Origin: Pseudolabrys sp.
Lineage (GTDB): Bacteria > Pseudomonadota > Alphaproteobacteria > Rhizobiales > Xanthobacteraceae
Length of the DNA: 37,706 bases
Assembly: GCA_022841665.1 (NCBI GenBank)
Contig: JALHRB010000037.1
Location: 1-37,706, forward strand
Reading direction: 5' to 3'
Numbering within the stretch: position 1 is the stretch's first letter; every line of letters starts with the position of its first letter. The position numbers and the translations under genes are program-made. Below, one piece after another: positions 1-8,519 of the stretch. The notes under the pieces were generated by a model. The model was not told the origin of the DNA. It did no database searches and worked only from the letters and a program-made list of their open reading frames with translations.

Positions 1-10
1 GATGCGGAAA

Positions 11-1534
11 TCAGGCGGCGTCGGAGCGGGCGCGCGCTCGGAAAGCCGAGGCGATGAGCGGGTTTGCGCCGCGCGCCTGCAATTCAGCCTCAAGCGCGGC
101 GGGCGCCGGCGCGCCGCCGGCCAGCCGCTGGCCGAGCAGCGCGTCGGGCAGGGCGACGAGCGTGCCTTCGGCTGGGGCGACGAGCGCGTCGAGATCGTCG
201 GCGCGGAAGCGGTAGCCGCCGACGGCGGCAAAGCCGCCCGGGCTGCCGGTGATGACGAGGGTGCCGGTCTCGCGTTCGAGGCGGCAGGTGAAACCTGTGT
301 CGACGAAGCCGTCCTCGTCGGCTTCCAGGTGCGGAGCGCGTCCGCGCTCGGCGCCGGGCGGGAAGGCTTGCGCGGGCACCGTCGGGCCGCGCAGCGCCAG
401 GGTGCCGGTCTTGCTGCGTTTGGTTTCCGCGCTGCGCACCGCGCCGGCCGCGCCGCGCGGATTGGCGCAGCGGCCAAGCGGTATGGGCGCAGGCATGCCA
501 TCGGCATCGCGGCGGGCGGCGAGCAGCCCGGTTTCGCCGAAGGCGGCGACGTCGATCAACGCGGAAGATGATTGCCAAGGCGCGGCGGCCGGCAGCCGCT
601 CCGGCGCGCGCCAGAGCGCGAGGACGGTCTCGGCACCCTCAAGTAGCCCCGCTTCCGCGAGCGCGGGCAGCGCCGCCGCCGGCACGACGCGCGCGCCGCC
701 GGGAAGCGCCGCGTTCTGCGCGGCGAAGCTGTCCGGCGAAAAGCCGTGATGCAGGTGCAGCGGCCCGCCCGCGAGCAGCCACGGCACCAACGTCGACGCC
801 AGCCCGGCGAAGGACGACAGCGGGATCGTCGAAAGGATCGCAGCGTCCGCCGCGATGCCGGTTTCGAGGAAAACGCCGAGGCCGCCGGCGATCAGCTCCA
901 TGTGGTTGCGCGCGACCGCGATGTGCCCGCCGGCGGCGGGATCGAAGGTGACGACCGCCACATGCGCGGCCGGATTGCCCGGCCGCCCGCCAGGAGCGAT
1001 GAAGTCCGAGGGCGCTTGCGCGAAGATATCGTCGAGCGGCACGACGCCGTCGGGGCAGTCGTTGCCGAAGGCGCAGACGTAGCGGATCGGGAACAGCTCG
1101 ACGGCGGCCTGCATCGCGATCTCGGCCTGCGCGGCGGTGCCGATGCGCGTCTGCGTGACGATCGCCTTGGCGCCGATGCGGCCGAGCGCGTCGACGATGT
1201 CCTGCTGCCGCCACAGCACGGGCATCGGCACCGCGATCATGCCGGCGCGCAGCACGCCGAGCAAAGCGACGACGCTCTCCACCGTGTTGGCGAATTGCAG
1301 GGCGACCGGCGTGTCGGTCTGTAGCCCGAGCCCGCGCAAGGCCGCGGCCATCGCGCTGATGGCGCGGTCGGCCTGCGCGAAGGTGAGCGCAAGCGGCGCG
1401 CCGCCGACGATCTCCGCGCGGTTGGGCGGATCGGCCAGCGCCAGCACGTCGGGATGGCGCACGCCGGCGCGGCGGAACAAGTCGTCGAGGGTGGCGCGGT
1501 TGCCCGCGCTGTGATCGCCGTCGCCCAAAATCAC
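11..1534 (-). CDS. AMP-binding (acyl-CoA synthetase-like) protein with degenerate catalytic motifs
   Basis: A 507-residue protein with the overall plan of ANL-superfamily acyl-CoA synthetases: an N-terminal AMP-binding domain, an AFGETG segment (331-336) matching the usual YGxTE motif, and a GGYR segment (439-442) before a short C-terminal part. The ATP-handling motifs are eroded. The P-loop, normally SGTTGxPKG, reads DPAAGGHIAVARNH (198-211). The TGD aspartate is replaced (DTGF, 412-415), the GRxKD motif reads GSPGG (430-434), and no lysine of the PKTxSGK type is seen near the end. The start is GTG at 1534, overlapping the TGA of the upstream binding-protein gene (GTGA), so the two are probably translated together. 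The frame stays open further upstream, but that part is antisense to the binding protein. The fold is known to activate carboxylic acids with ATP; from sequence I infer a non-catalytic or altered protein. Confidence 0.8.
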   Translation of the reverse strand: MILGDGDHSAGNRATLDDLFRRAGVRHPDVLALADPPNRAEIVGGAPLALTFAQADRAISAMAAALRGLGLQTDTPVALQFANTVESVVALLGVLRAGMIAVPMPVLWRQQDIVDALGRIGAKAIVTQTRIGTAAQAEIAMQAAVELFPIRYVCAFGNDCPDGVVPLDDIFAQAPSDFIAPGGRPGNPAAHVAVVTFDPAAGGHIAVARNHMELIAGGLGVFLETGIAADAAILSTIPLSSFAGLASTLVPWLLAGGPLHLHHGFSPDSFAAQNAALPGGARVVPAAALPALAEAGLLEGAETVLALWRAPERLPAAAPWQSSSALIDVAAFGETGLLAARRDADGMPAPIPLGRCANPRGAAGAVRSAETKRSKTGTLALRGPTVPAQAFPPGAERGRAPHLEADEDGFVDTGFTCRLERETGTLVITGSPGGFAAVGGYRFRADDLDALVAPAEGTLVALPDALLGQRLAGGAPAPAALEAELQARGANPLIASAFRARARSDAA

Positions 1535-3393
1535 GGCGCACCTTCCTTCGCCCACCACGTTTCCGGCAAATAGCCGTACAGCGAGGTGCGCTGCGGATGC
1601 TCGATCTTGGTCCAGCGCGCGATCCACTGCACCGGCGGATAATAGAGCGGGATGACGTAGAAGCCCGACAGCAGCACGCGGTCGAGCGCGCGCGTGGCGG
1701 CGACGAAGTCCTCGCGCGCGGTCGCGCTCAGCATGGCGCCGATCATGGCGTCGACCGCCTTCGACTTCACGCCCATGTAGTTGCGGGTGCCTTGGCTGTC
1801 GGCCGCCTCCGAGCCCCAGTAGAACAGCTGCTCGTTGCCGGGCGAGAGCGACTGGTCCCAGCGGTACTCCATCATGTCGAAGTCGAAGGCGATGCGGCGG
1901 CGCTCGAACTGGGTGGCGTCGACGGTGCGCACGCGCGCCTCGATACCGGCGCGCTTGAGGTTGCGCACATAGGCGAGCGCGAGCCGCTCCTGGTCGCGCG
2001 TGGTGGTGAGGATCTCGAAGGCGAAGGGCCGTCCGCTGGCCACATGCGTCAGCTGCGTGCCTTTCAATTCGTAGCCCGCCGCCTTGAACAGCGCGAAGGC
2101 ATTGCGCAGGCCGGTGCGGTCGCTGCCGGTGCCGTCCGACTTTGGCGGCGACCATTTGCCGTCCAGGATGTCGGCGCGCACCGCGCCGGGAAAGGGCTTG
2201 AGCAGTTCCAACTCGCGCGCGTTGGCCGGCACGCCATGCGCCGAGAGATCGCAGCCGTCGAAATAGCTGGCGGTGCGCTGGTAGAGGCTGAAGAAATAGG
2301 TGCGGTTGATCCACTCGAAGTCGAGCAGGTGCAGCAGCGCCTCGCGCACGCGGATGTCAGCAAATATCGGCCGGCGCGTGTTGAAGACGAGGCCCTGCAT
2401 GCCTTTCGGCAGGCCGTAGGGGAGGTCCTCCTTCACCACGCGGCCGTCGTTGAGCGCGGGAAAATCATAAGCCGTCTGCCAGCGGCCCGGATCGGTTTCC
2501 GCGCGCACGTCGTAGAGGCCCTTCTTGAACGCCTCGAAATGCGTGTTGCCGTCGCGGTAGTAATCGTAGCGGATGGTGTCGAAATTCCATAGGCCGCGGT
2601 TGATCGGCAGGTCGCGTCCCCAGTAATCGGGGTCGCGGGTGAAGGTGACGCTCTCGCCCGGGCGCACCGCGCTCACGCGATAGGGTCCGCTGCCGGTGAG
2701 CGGCTCGAAGCTCGTGTCCTCGAAGGTCTCCGGCTTGATCGCGTGCTTGGCCAGCACGGGCATCAGCCCGATGATCAGCGGCAGTTCGCGGTCGTCCGCG
2801 CCGGAAAGATCGAAGCGCACGCCGCGCGCGCCGAGCGCCTCGGCCTTGGTCACCTTCGCGTAGTAGATGCGGAAGTTCGGGCGGCCGCGGTCGCGCAGTA
2901 ATTCCCAGGAGAAGATCACGTCGGCCGGCGTAACGGGGCGGCCGTCGGAGAAGCGCGCCTTCGGATGCAGCGTGAAGGTGACGTAGGTGCGCGCGGCGTC
3001 GTTCTCGACGCTTTCGGCGAGCAGCCCGTAAAGCGTGAACGGCTCGTCATAGCCGCGCGCCAGCAGGCTCTCGACCACGTAGCTGCGGATATTGGCGGCG
3101 GCCAGCCCTTTGACGATGAACGGGTTGAGGCAGTCGAAGGTGCCCTGCACGCCCTGCACCAGCGTGCCGCCCTTGCGCGCGGCCGCATTGGCGTAACCGG
3201 GCGCGGAGAAGTCGGGCCCCCAGGCCGGGTCGCCGTGCATGGCGATGGCGTGGCGCGCCTGCGCGGCACGCGCCGGGCGGCGGCCAAGCGCGGTGCCAAG
3301 CGCCGCGCCGAGGGCCAGCGCGCCCAGCATTACGCCGCGCCGGGTGGCCTTCAGGCCGGCCGGGCGCTCGAAATCGGGAAAGGAGGCGGGCAA
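1531..3393 (-). CDS. ABC transporter periplasmic substrate-binding protein, family 5 (YejA-like)
   Basis: A 620-residue extracellular solute-binding protein of the oligopeptide/dipeptide class, closest by eye to the YejA branch (microcin C and peptide uptake). The N-terminus has a twin-arginine pair (TRRG, R18-R19) before a hydrophobic stretch and an Ala-rich cleavage region near residues 41-45, suggesting Tat or Sec export to the periplasm. Family hallmarks include GYANAAARKGG, a conserved GSGPYR segment and the PLYYPP segment near the end. Length is typical of YejA proteins. No permease or ATPase gene lies in the window, so any transporter partners are downstream of base 1 or elsewhere. The 3' end overlaps the next gene by four bases. 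The family assignment is secure; the substrate is not known. Confidence 0.9.
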   Translation of the reverse strand: MPASFPDFERPAGLKATRRGVMLGALALGAALGTALGRRPARAAQARHAIAMHGDPAWGPDFSAPGYANAAARKGGTLVQGVQGTFDCLNPFIVKGLAAANIRSYVVESLLARGYDEPFTLYGLLAESVENDAARTYVTFTLHPKARFSDGRPVTPADVIFSWELLRDRGRPNFRIYYAKVTKAEALGARGVRFDLSGADDRELPLIIGLMPVLAKHAIKPETFEDTSFEPLTGSGPYRVSAVRPGESVTFTRDPDYWGRDLPINRGLWNFDTIRYDYYRDGNTHFEAFKKGLYDVRAETDPGRWQTAYDFPALNDGRVVKEDLPYGLPKGMQGLVFNTRRPIFADIRVREALLHLLDFEWINRTYFFSLYQRTASYFDGCDLSAHGVPANARELELLKPFPGAVRADILDGKWSPPKSDGTGSDRTGLRNAFALFKAAGYELKGTQLTHVASGRPFAFEILTTTRDQERLALAYVRNLKRAGIEARVRTVDATQFERRRIAFDFDMMEYRWDQSLSPGNEQLFYWGSEAADSQGTRNYMGVKSKAVDAMIGAMLSATAREDFVAATRALDRVLLSGFYVIPLYYPPVQWIARWTKIEHPQRTSLYGYLPETWWAKEGAP

Positions 3394-3635
3394 GGGTCGG
3401 ATGCGATTCGGGTCCTGATTTGCCGGAATTTATCACAGTGGCGCGACGGTCACCGGCCCCGCGGCGCACCCCGCATTTTCGGCGCATTCGTGGCTTTATT
3501 GCAGGGCCGGACTCGGGTATCAGGCTCACGTCCGGGCCACGCTGCCGCCGCATTTCACGCAGAGGTAGCCCGGCAGAGAGGCGACCGCCGGGTGGGCGCG
3601 TGAGCGCGGGGCGGGTAAGAACAAAGGAATAACGC
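3394..3635. other. Divergent intergenic region
   Basis: These 242 bases separate two divergent genes and should carry both promoters. A purine-rich AAAGGA lies a few bases before the plus-strand ATG at 3636 and is a good ribosome site. I could not pick out a convincing promoter or operator by eye. Confidence 0.4.
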
Positions 3636-4415
3636 ATGGATCATCGGATCGCATCGGCCCGGCCGCTGGGCCGGGCGCTGACGGCCACTGTGGCTGGTTT
3701 TGCCCTGGCCGCCGCGGCGGCCATTCCGGCCTTGGCGCAGGCGCCGGCGCAGCAGCCGAAACCGGCCGCGCCGCGACCTGCCGCGCCCAAGCCGGCGCAG
3801 CAGCCCGCCCAGCAGGCCCCGCAGCAGCAGGCGCCGCAGCAACAGGCGGGCGACCAGCCGCAGCTCATGTACTCGCCGTGGATGAAGGTCTGCGGCAAGG
3901 GCGCCGACACCAACAACAAGCAGGTCTGCGTCGTCACCAAAGACGGCCGCCTGGAGAACGGCATGCCGGTCGCCATCGTCCAGCTGTTCGAGCCGGAAGG
4001 CGAGGCGAAGGTGCTGCGCGTCACCGTGCCGCTCGGCATGCAGCTCGCGCACGGCACCCGCGTGATCGTCGACCAGAATCAGCCGATGCAATCGCCCTAC
4101 AAGATCTGCTTCCCGGTTGGCTGCATGTCCGACTACCCGGTGCCCGACGACCTGTTGGCCAAGATGAAGAAGGGCCAGAATATCACCGTGCAGGCGATCA
4201 ACATGCAGGGCACGCCGATCAGCCTGCCGTTGCCGCTGAACGACTTCGCCAAGGCCTATGACGGCCCGCCGACCGATCCGAAGGCGTTCGAAGAGCAGCA
4301 ACGCAAGCTGCAGGAAGAGTTGCAGAAGAAGGCGGAAGAGGCGCGCAAGAAGCTGGAAGGCGCGCAGAGCCAGGCGCCCGGCGCGCCGGCTCCGGCTGCG
4401 GCGCCGAAGCGATAA
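3636..4415 (+). CDS. Invasion-associated locus B (IalB) family protein
   Basis: A 259-residue exported protein. It starts with a signal peptide (hydrophobic 17-33, cleavage near ALAQA), then a Pro/Gln/Ala-rich linker to about residue 80. The IalB domain follows: a WMKVC segment, paired cysteines, a hydrophobic VTVPLGMQL stretch, and an ICFPVGCMSDYP segment typical of the family. The C-terminus (about 205-240) is a charged Glu/Lys/Gln-rich probable coiled coil ending in a Pro/Ala tail. IalB proteins were named in Bartonella for a role in erythrocyte invasion, but homologues are widespread in free-living Rhizobiales, where the function is unclear. The gene is monocistronic: it has its own ribosome site and an intrinsic terminator directly behind it. 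Confidence 0.9.
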   Translation: MDHRIASARPLGRALTATVAGFALAAAAAIPALAQAPAQQPKPAAPRPAAPKPAQQPAQQAPQQQAPQQQAGDQPQLMYSPWMKVCGKGADTNNKQVCVVTKDGRLENGMPVAIVQLFEPEGEAKVLRVTVPLGMQLAHGTRVIVDQNQPMQSPYKICFPVGCMSDYPVPDDLLAKMKKGQNITVQAINMQGTPISLPLPLNDFAKAYDGPPTDPKAFEEQQRKLQEELQKKAEEARKKLEGAQSQAPGAPAPAAAPKR

Positions 4416-4438
4416 GCTTCGAGTTATTCCAGATACAA

Positions 4439-4468
4439 AAGGCGCGGCTTAAGGGCCGCGCCTTTTTT
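4439..4468 (+). terminator. Rho-independent terminator after the IalB gene
   Basis: A perfect ten-pair stem (AAGGCGCGGC with GCCGCGCCTT) closes a six-base loop and runs directly into a T tract. It lies 23 bases after the stop codon at 4415. Confidence 0.9.
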
Positions 4469-4484
4469 CTTTGTGGAGATGCGT

Positions 4485-4681
4485 GTCCCAGGCGCGGCGC
4501 AGCGTGAAGCGAAGCGTAACGGTGCGCCGCAGAACCGGGACCTTTACGGGTTCTGAGTTCGATACGGCCCCGGATCTGCGGCGCAACACACCGGAAGTCG
4601 CGTTTACGCGACTTCCGGCATCATTAGGCTGCCGCAAGTCGGATTAATCCGACTTGCGGTGTGCTGCGCCGCGTCCGGGGC
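4485..4681. repeat. Palindromic intergenic repeat element, copy 1 (branched fold)
   Basis: A dense set of inverted repeats fills the gap between the IalB terminator and hspQ. An outer arm at 4567-4590 pairs with 4660-4681, with a two-base bulge. Inside it are two perfect hairpins: 4591-4618 (12-base arms, TTTA loop) and 4632-4659 (28-base palindrome). The left part (about 4485-4540) holds another GCGGCGC/GCGCCGC pair. The core GCGGCGCA...TGCGCCGC flanked by CCCCGGA/TCCGGGG recurs at 11459-11503, which supports a dispersed element. It may act as a transcription terminator or mRNA stabiliser, or may simply be a mobile palindromic repeat. Confidence 0.7.
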
Positions 4682-4686
4682 AAGAG

Positions 4687-5019
4687 TCAGTGCAACTGGC
4701 TGTCGCGCGGCAGATAGTCGCCGCTGTCGTCGCGCTCGAACACCTCGGCTACCTCGGGATGCCGGATCGGCTTGCCGGACGTGTCGGGCAGCAGGTTCTG
4801 CTCGGAGACATAGGCGACGTATTCGGTCTCCTCGTTCTCCGCGAACAGGTGATAGAACGGCTGGTCCTTGTGCGGCCTGACCTCGGCCGGGATCGCCTGC
4901 CACCATTCCTCGGTGTTGTTGAACACCGGGTCGATGTCGAAGATCACACCCCGGAACGAGAATAGCCGGTGCTTGACCACCTGGCCGATTTTGAATTTGG
5001 CGACGCGAATCTTGTCCAT
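4687..5019 (-). CDS. hspQ: HspQ / YccV-like hemimethylated-DNA-binding domain protein
   Basis: A 110-residue protein nearly filled by the YccV-like domain: KFKIGQVVKHRLFSFRG near the start, FDIDP, EEWW, and a conserved DQPFYHL...YVAYVSEQNLL block. In E. coli, HspQ is a heat-shock protein that promotes degradation of mutant DnaA and acts as a specificity factor for Lon; whether it binds hemimethylated DNA in the cell is unsettled. I chose the ATG at 5019 because family members begin just before the KFxIGQ segment. An upstream in-frame ATG at 5073 has a better purine-rich site and overlaps the stop codon of the preceding gene, so an 18-residue N-terminal extension is possible. Confidence 0.88.
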   Translation of the reverse strand: MDKIRVAKFKIGQVVKHRLFSFRGVIFDIDPVFNNTEEWWQAIPAEVRPHKDQPFYHLFAENEETEYVAYVSEQNLLPDTSGKPIRHPEVAEVFERDDSGDYLPRDSQLH

Positions 5020-5062
5020 GGGCTGATGAGATAGGGACGGATTAAGGCGGCCGCCAGACCGC

Positions 5063-6103
5063 TTATAGGCCATAGCGCGCCCCCATGTCGGGGTCCTTGG
5101 CGGCGACCAGTTTGGCGAGGTCGATGAGCACCTTGGCCTGCTTCCAGGTGGCGTCGTCCTGCATCTTGCCGTCGATCATGACGGCGCCGGCGCCGTCCGG
5201 CATGGCGTCGACGATCTTCTTGGCGAAGGCGACCTCGGCCGGGTCGGGCGAGAATACCTTCTTGGCAATCGCAATCTGCGACGGGTGCAACGACCAGGCC
5301 CCGAGGCATCCCATCAGAAAGGCGTTGCGGAATTGCGCCTCGCAGGCGGCGGCGTCGGAGAAGTCGCCGAACGGCCCGTAGAACGCCTTGATGCCGGCGG
5401 CGGCGCAGGCATCGACCATTTTGCCGATGGTGTAGTGCCAGAGATCCTGCTGATAGGCCGCGCGGGGTGCATCGCCGGCGGCGTCGGCAATCACTTTGTA
5501 TTCCGGGTGACCGCCGCCGACGCGCGTCGTTTTCATCGCGCGCGAGGCGGCGAGATCGGCGGGCCCGAGGCTCATGCCGTGCATGCGCGGGGAGGCGGCG
5601 GCGATGGCTTCCACGTTGTTGACGCCCTGCGCCGTTTCCAGGATGGCGTGGATCATGATCGGCTTGGCTATTCTGTGGCGCGCCTCGAGCTGCGCCAGCA
5701 ACTGGTCGAGGTAGTGGATATCCCACGGGCCGTCGACCTTCGGCAACATGATGACGTCGAGCTTGTTGCCGACGGCGCCGACGATGTCGACGATGTCGTC
5801 GAGCGCCCAAGGCGAGTTGAGCGCGTTGATGCGGGTCCACAGGCCGGTCGGGCCGAAGTCGGTCGACCTCGCCATCTCGATGAAGCCTGCGCGCGCGGCG
5901 CCCTTGGCCTCGACAGGGATGGCGTCCTCCAGGTTGCCCAGCACCACGTCCACCTGGCGCGCCAGTTCGGGCACCTTGGCGCGCATCTTTTCCATGTGCG
6001 GGGGCACGAAGTGGATCATGCGCTCCAGCCGCACCGGCAGCTCGCGCATGGGGGCGGGCGCGCCGATGGCGAGCGGGGCAAAGAACTGGCGGGGCAGCTT
6101 CAC
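5063..6103 (-). CDS. HpcH/HpaI aldolase/citrate lyase family protein, malyl-CoA lyase-like
   Basis: A 346-residue member of the CitE/malyl-CoA lyase superfamily, TIM-barrel enzymes that make or cleave malyl-CoA or beta-methylmalyl-CoA using a divalent metal. Visible family features are the acidic GNLEDAIP segment, [21 protein letters not shown] and the C-terminal [12 protein letters not shown] segment. Superfamily roles include the ethylmalonyl-CoA pathway, the serine cycle and the 3-hydroxypropionate cycle; which applies here cannot be told. The start is GTG at 6103, where GGAAGGA lies eight bases upstream. A longer in-frame reading to 6211 would overlap the divergent gene and has no such site. 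The divergent AEC carrier next door fits organic-acid transport. Confidence 0.85.
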   Translation of the reverse strand: MKLPRQFFAPLAIGAPAPMRELPVRLERMIHFVPPHMEKMRAKVPELARQVDVVLGNLEDAIPVEAKGAARAGFIEMARSTDFGPTGLWTRINALNSPWALDDIVDIVGAVGNKLDVIMLPKVDGPWDIHYLDQLLAQLEARHRIAKPIMIHAILETAQGVNNVEAIAAASPRMHGMSLGPADLAASRAMKTTRVGGGHPEYKVIADAAGDAPRAAYQQDLWHYTIGKMVDACAAAGIKAFYGPFGDFSDAAACEAQFRNAFLMGCLGAWSLHPSQIAIAKKVFSPDPAEVAFAKKIVDAMPDGAGAVMIDGKMQDDATWKQAKVLIDLAKLVAAKDPDMGARYGL

Positions 6104-6210
6104 AGCGTCGGGTCCTTCCAAAAGGCCGGTCTGCCGTTTAGAGGAATGCAAAGCCCGCGCCAAGTGGGCAAAACCACACCCTGCCGGATGCCAGCCGGGG
6201 CTCATTTTCA

Positions 6211-7173
6211 ATGATAGACGTCCTCAATCTGGCGCTGCCGTTTTTCGGCCTGATCCTCATCGGTTTCGTCTGCGGCAAGCTCAAGCAGATTCCCGATACC
6301 GCGCTCGCCTGGATGAACTTCTTCATCGTCTATGTGGCGCTGCCGGCCTTGTTCTACCGCATCCTGGCGCAGACGCCGCTGGAGCAGCTGGCGCAGGTCG
6401 ACTTCATCTTCGCCACCACGCTGGCGACCTTCTGGGCCTTTGCGGTGGCCTTCGCCATCGGCATGGCGATCCGCAAGGGCAATATCGGGGAATCGACCAT
6501 CGCGGGGCTGGCCGGCGGCTACGGTAACATCGGCTACATGGGTCCGGGATTGGCGCTGGCCACGCTCGGCCCGCAGGCGGCGGTGCCGGTGGCGCTGATC
6601 TTCTGCTTCGACACGCTGCTCCTGTTTTCGCTGGTGCCGTTCCTGATGGCGCTGGCGCAGCCGGGGCAGAAGAGCCTGGCGGCGACCGCGCTCGAAGTGG
6701 TCAAGCGCATCGTCACGCATCCGCTGGTGATCGCCACCGCGGTCGGCGTCGCCTCGGCCGCGGTCCAGTTCCAGCCGCCGCTCGCGCTCGAGCGCGTGTT
6801 GCAACTCCTGCAGAACGCGGCGGCGCCTTGCGCGCTGTTCACGCTCGGCGTCACGGTGGCGTTGCGGCCCTTGAAGAAGATGCCGTGGGAAGTGCCGTTC
6901 CTCACCGTGGTGAAGCTGGTGCTGCATCCCATCATCATGTTCCTCTTGCTGTCGCTGTTCGGCCCGTTCGACCAGGACTGGGTCTACACCGCCATGCTGA
7001 TGGCGGCGCTGCCGCCGGCGCTCAACGTGTTCGTGTTCGCGCGCCAGTACGACACCTGGGTCGAGCAGGCCTCCGGCGCGGTGCTGGTCGGCACGCTGGT
7101 GTCGGTGGTGACGCTCACCAGCGTGATGTGGATGGTGAAGACGCACACGCTGCCGGAGCTGCTGTTTAGATAG
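6211..7173 (+). CDS. AEC family transporter (auxin efflux carrier / malonate-type permease)
   Basis: A 320-residue integral membrane protein with about ten hydrophobic segments in two halves, joined by a polar stretch near residues 150-165. It has the central [11 protein letters not shown] segment typical of the AEC family and a NVFVFARQY segment in the second half. In bacteria these carriers move organic acids such as malonate or malate, or other small anions, across the inner membrane. The divergent neighbour is malyl-CoA-lyase-like, which suggests an organic-acid substrate, but this is inference from position. The start codon sits 107 bases from the opposing GTG, so the two genes share a promoter region. 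Confidence 0.88.
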   Translation: MIDVLNLALPFFGLILIGFVCGKLKQIPDTALAWMNFFIVYVALPALFYRILAQTPLEQLAQVDFIFATTLATFWAFAVAFAIGMAIRKGNIGESTIAGLAGGYGNIGYMGPGLALATLGPQAAVPVALIFCFDTLLLFSLVPFLMALAQPGQKSLAATALEVVKRIVTHPLVIATAVGVASAAVQFQPPLALERVLQLLQNAAAPCALFTLGVTVALRPLKKMPWEVPFLTVVKLVLHPIIMFLLLSLFGPFDQDWVYTAMLMAALPPALNVFVFARQYDTWVEQASGAVLVGTLVSVVTLTSVMWMVKTHTLPELLFR

Positions 7174-7188
7174 CGCGCCTAAGCCGAA

Positions 7189-8400
7189 TTAGAGCGCCTC
7201 GCCGCGCATCAACTTCGGCTGCGCCAGGCGTGGGGCGACGCCCTCGCGCATGACCGCGCGGCGCAAGGGGCCGATGCGGTCGAGCAAATAGAGGCCGAAC
7301 CCGCGCGCGCTCTGCACCGGGAGGAAATCGGTGAGCAATGTGCGGTTGAACAGGTCGATGGCGAGCGTGCGGCTGCCGACGTCGGCGCGGCGCATGCGCT
7401 CGTAGCGCGTCATTACGTCATCGCCGCCGATGTCGTGGCCGCGGCGCTGCGCCTCGACGGCCAGCTCGCAGATAGCGGCGGCGTCGCGCAGGCCGAGATT
7501 GAGCCCCTGCGCGCCGATCGGCGGCACCACATGCGCGGCTTCGCCCACGAGCGCGATGCGGCCGGCGCCGAAACGCCGCGCGGTCGCGATGCTCAAGGGA
7601 AACAGGCCGCGGCCGGGCTCGACTGAGATCTTGCCGAGGATCGAATGCGAGGCGCGCTCGATCTCGTCCGAGAGTTCGCCATCGTCGAGCGCGGCCAGTT
7701 CGTCGGCATCGGCCGGATCGAGCACCCAGACGAGGCTTGAGCGATCGCCCGGCAGCGGCACCAGCGTGAAGGGCCCGCTCGGGGTGTGGAATTCGGTCGA
7801 GGCGTCACGGTGCGGGCGCGAATGCCTGAGGCAGAGCGTGAGCGCGGTCTGCCGGTAGCGGCGCTCGTCGAGCGCGATGCCGGCGGCCACGCGGCAGAGC
7901 GAGCGGCGGCCGTCGGCGCCGACCACCAGCGGCGCGCGCAGGGTCTCGCCGCTCTTGAGCGTAACGGCGACGGCGTCCTCGCCCGGCGCGACCTCCAGCA
8001 CTTCGTCCTCGATCAGGCGGAGCGCAGGCAGCGCGCGCGCGCGTTCTTCCAGCGCCGCCACCAGATGCCGGTTCTCGATGTTGTAGCCGAAGGCGTCGAG
8101 ATCGATCTCGTGCGCCTCGAACTTCACTTCCGGCGCGCGCCAGAGCCGGCCGGTGTCGTCGACCAGGCGCATCGTGCGCAACGGCGCCGCCTGCGCTTCG
8201 CAGAGTTCCCAGACGCCAAGGGTCTCCAGCGCGGTCACCGAGCCGGCGAGCAGCGCGGTGGTGCGGTTGTCGGCCTTGCCGGGCCCTTTTCCGGCCAGCA
8301 CGGTCGGGATACCGCCCGCGGCGAGCGCGACCGCGGCGGTCAGGCCGGCGGGGCCGCCGCCCACGACGATCGCGTTCCCTTCGCCATATTTGTCCGGCAT
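7189..8400 (-). CDS. UbiH/UbiF-type FAD-dependent monooxygenase
   Basis: A 403-residue flavoprotein hydroxylase. It has an N-terminal dinucleotide fold GGGPAG (14-19), a VVGADGRRS segment in the middle, and a second FAD motif LVGEAAHVVPPIGAQGLN, in which the usual GD is GE. Family members hydroxylate the aromatic ring in ubiquinone synthesis or act on other phenolics. It is annotated here as a ubiquinone-type hydroxylase because of overall similarity to UbiH/UbiF; the ring position is not predictable. The start is ATG at 8400; a TTG one codon earlier also exists. It converges with the AEC gene, with only 15 bases between them. Confidence 0.87.
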   Translation of the reverse strand: MPDKYGEGNAIVVGGGPAGLTAAVALAAGGIPTVLAGKGPGKADNRTTALLAGSVTALETLGVWELCEAQAAPLRTMRLVDDTGRLWRAPEVKFEAHEIDLDAFGYNIENRHLVAALEERARALPALRLIEDEVLEVAPGEDAVAVTLKSGETLRAPLVVGADGRRSLCRVAAGIALDERRYRQTALTLCLRHSRPHRDASTEFHTPSGPFTLVPLPGDRSSLVWVLDPADADELAALDDGELSDEIERASHSILGKISVEPGRGLFPLSIATARRFGAGRIALVGEAAHVVPPIGAQGLNLGLRDAAAICELAVEAQRRGHDIGGDDVMTRYERMRRADVGSRTLAIDLFNRTLLTDFLPVQSARGFGLYLLDRIGPLRRAVMREGVAPRLAQPKLMRGEAL

Positions 8401-8519
8401 CAATTCGGCTCGTTTCGTGACCCGCTAGAGGGGACTAGCACGCGCCGGGCGCAGCGGAAACCATGTCGGGCCGCCGCGATACCGCCCGCCGCGGCAATGG
8501 GCTAGCATCGCCAAAGCCA

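Noticed and set aside
1535-2314. In-frame N-terminal extension of the AMP-binding gene
   Set aside because: It is antisense-register coding over the binding-protein gene, has an Arg/Gly-rich shadow composition, and the GTG at 1534 gives the normal domain start.
3555-4301. Long minus-strand frame over the IalB gene
   Set aside because: Composition is Arg/Leu/Gly-repetitive and mirrors the plus-strand gene, which has a signal peptide, domain motifs and terminator.
5285-6214. Plus-strand frame of 309 codons
   Set aside because: It is the antisense of the lyase gene and shows no domain.
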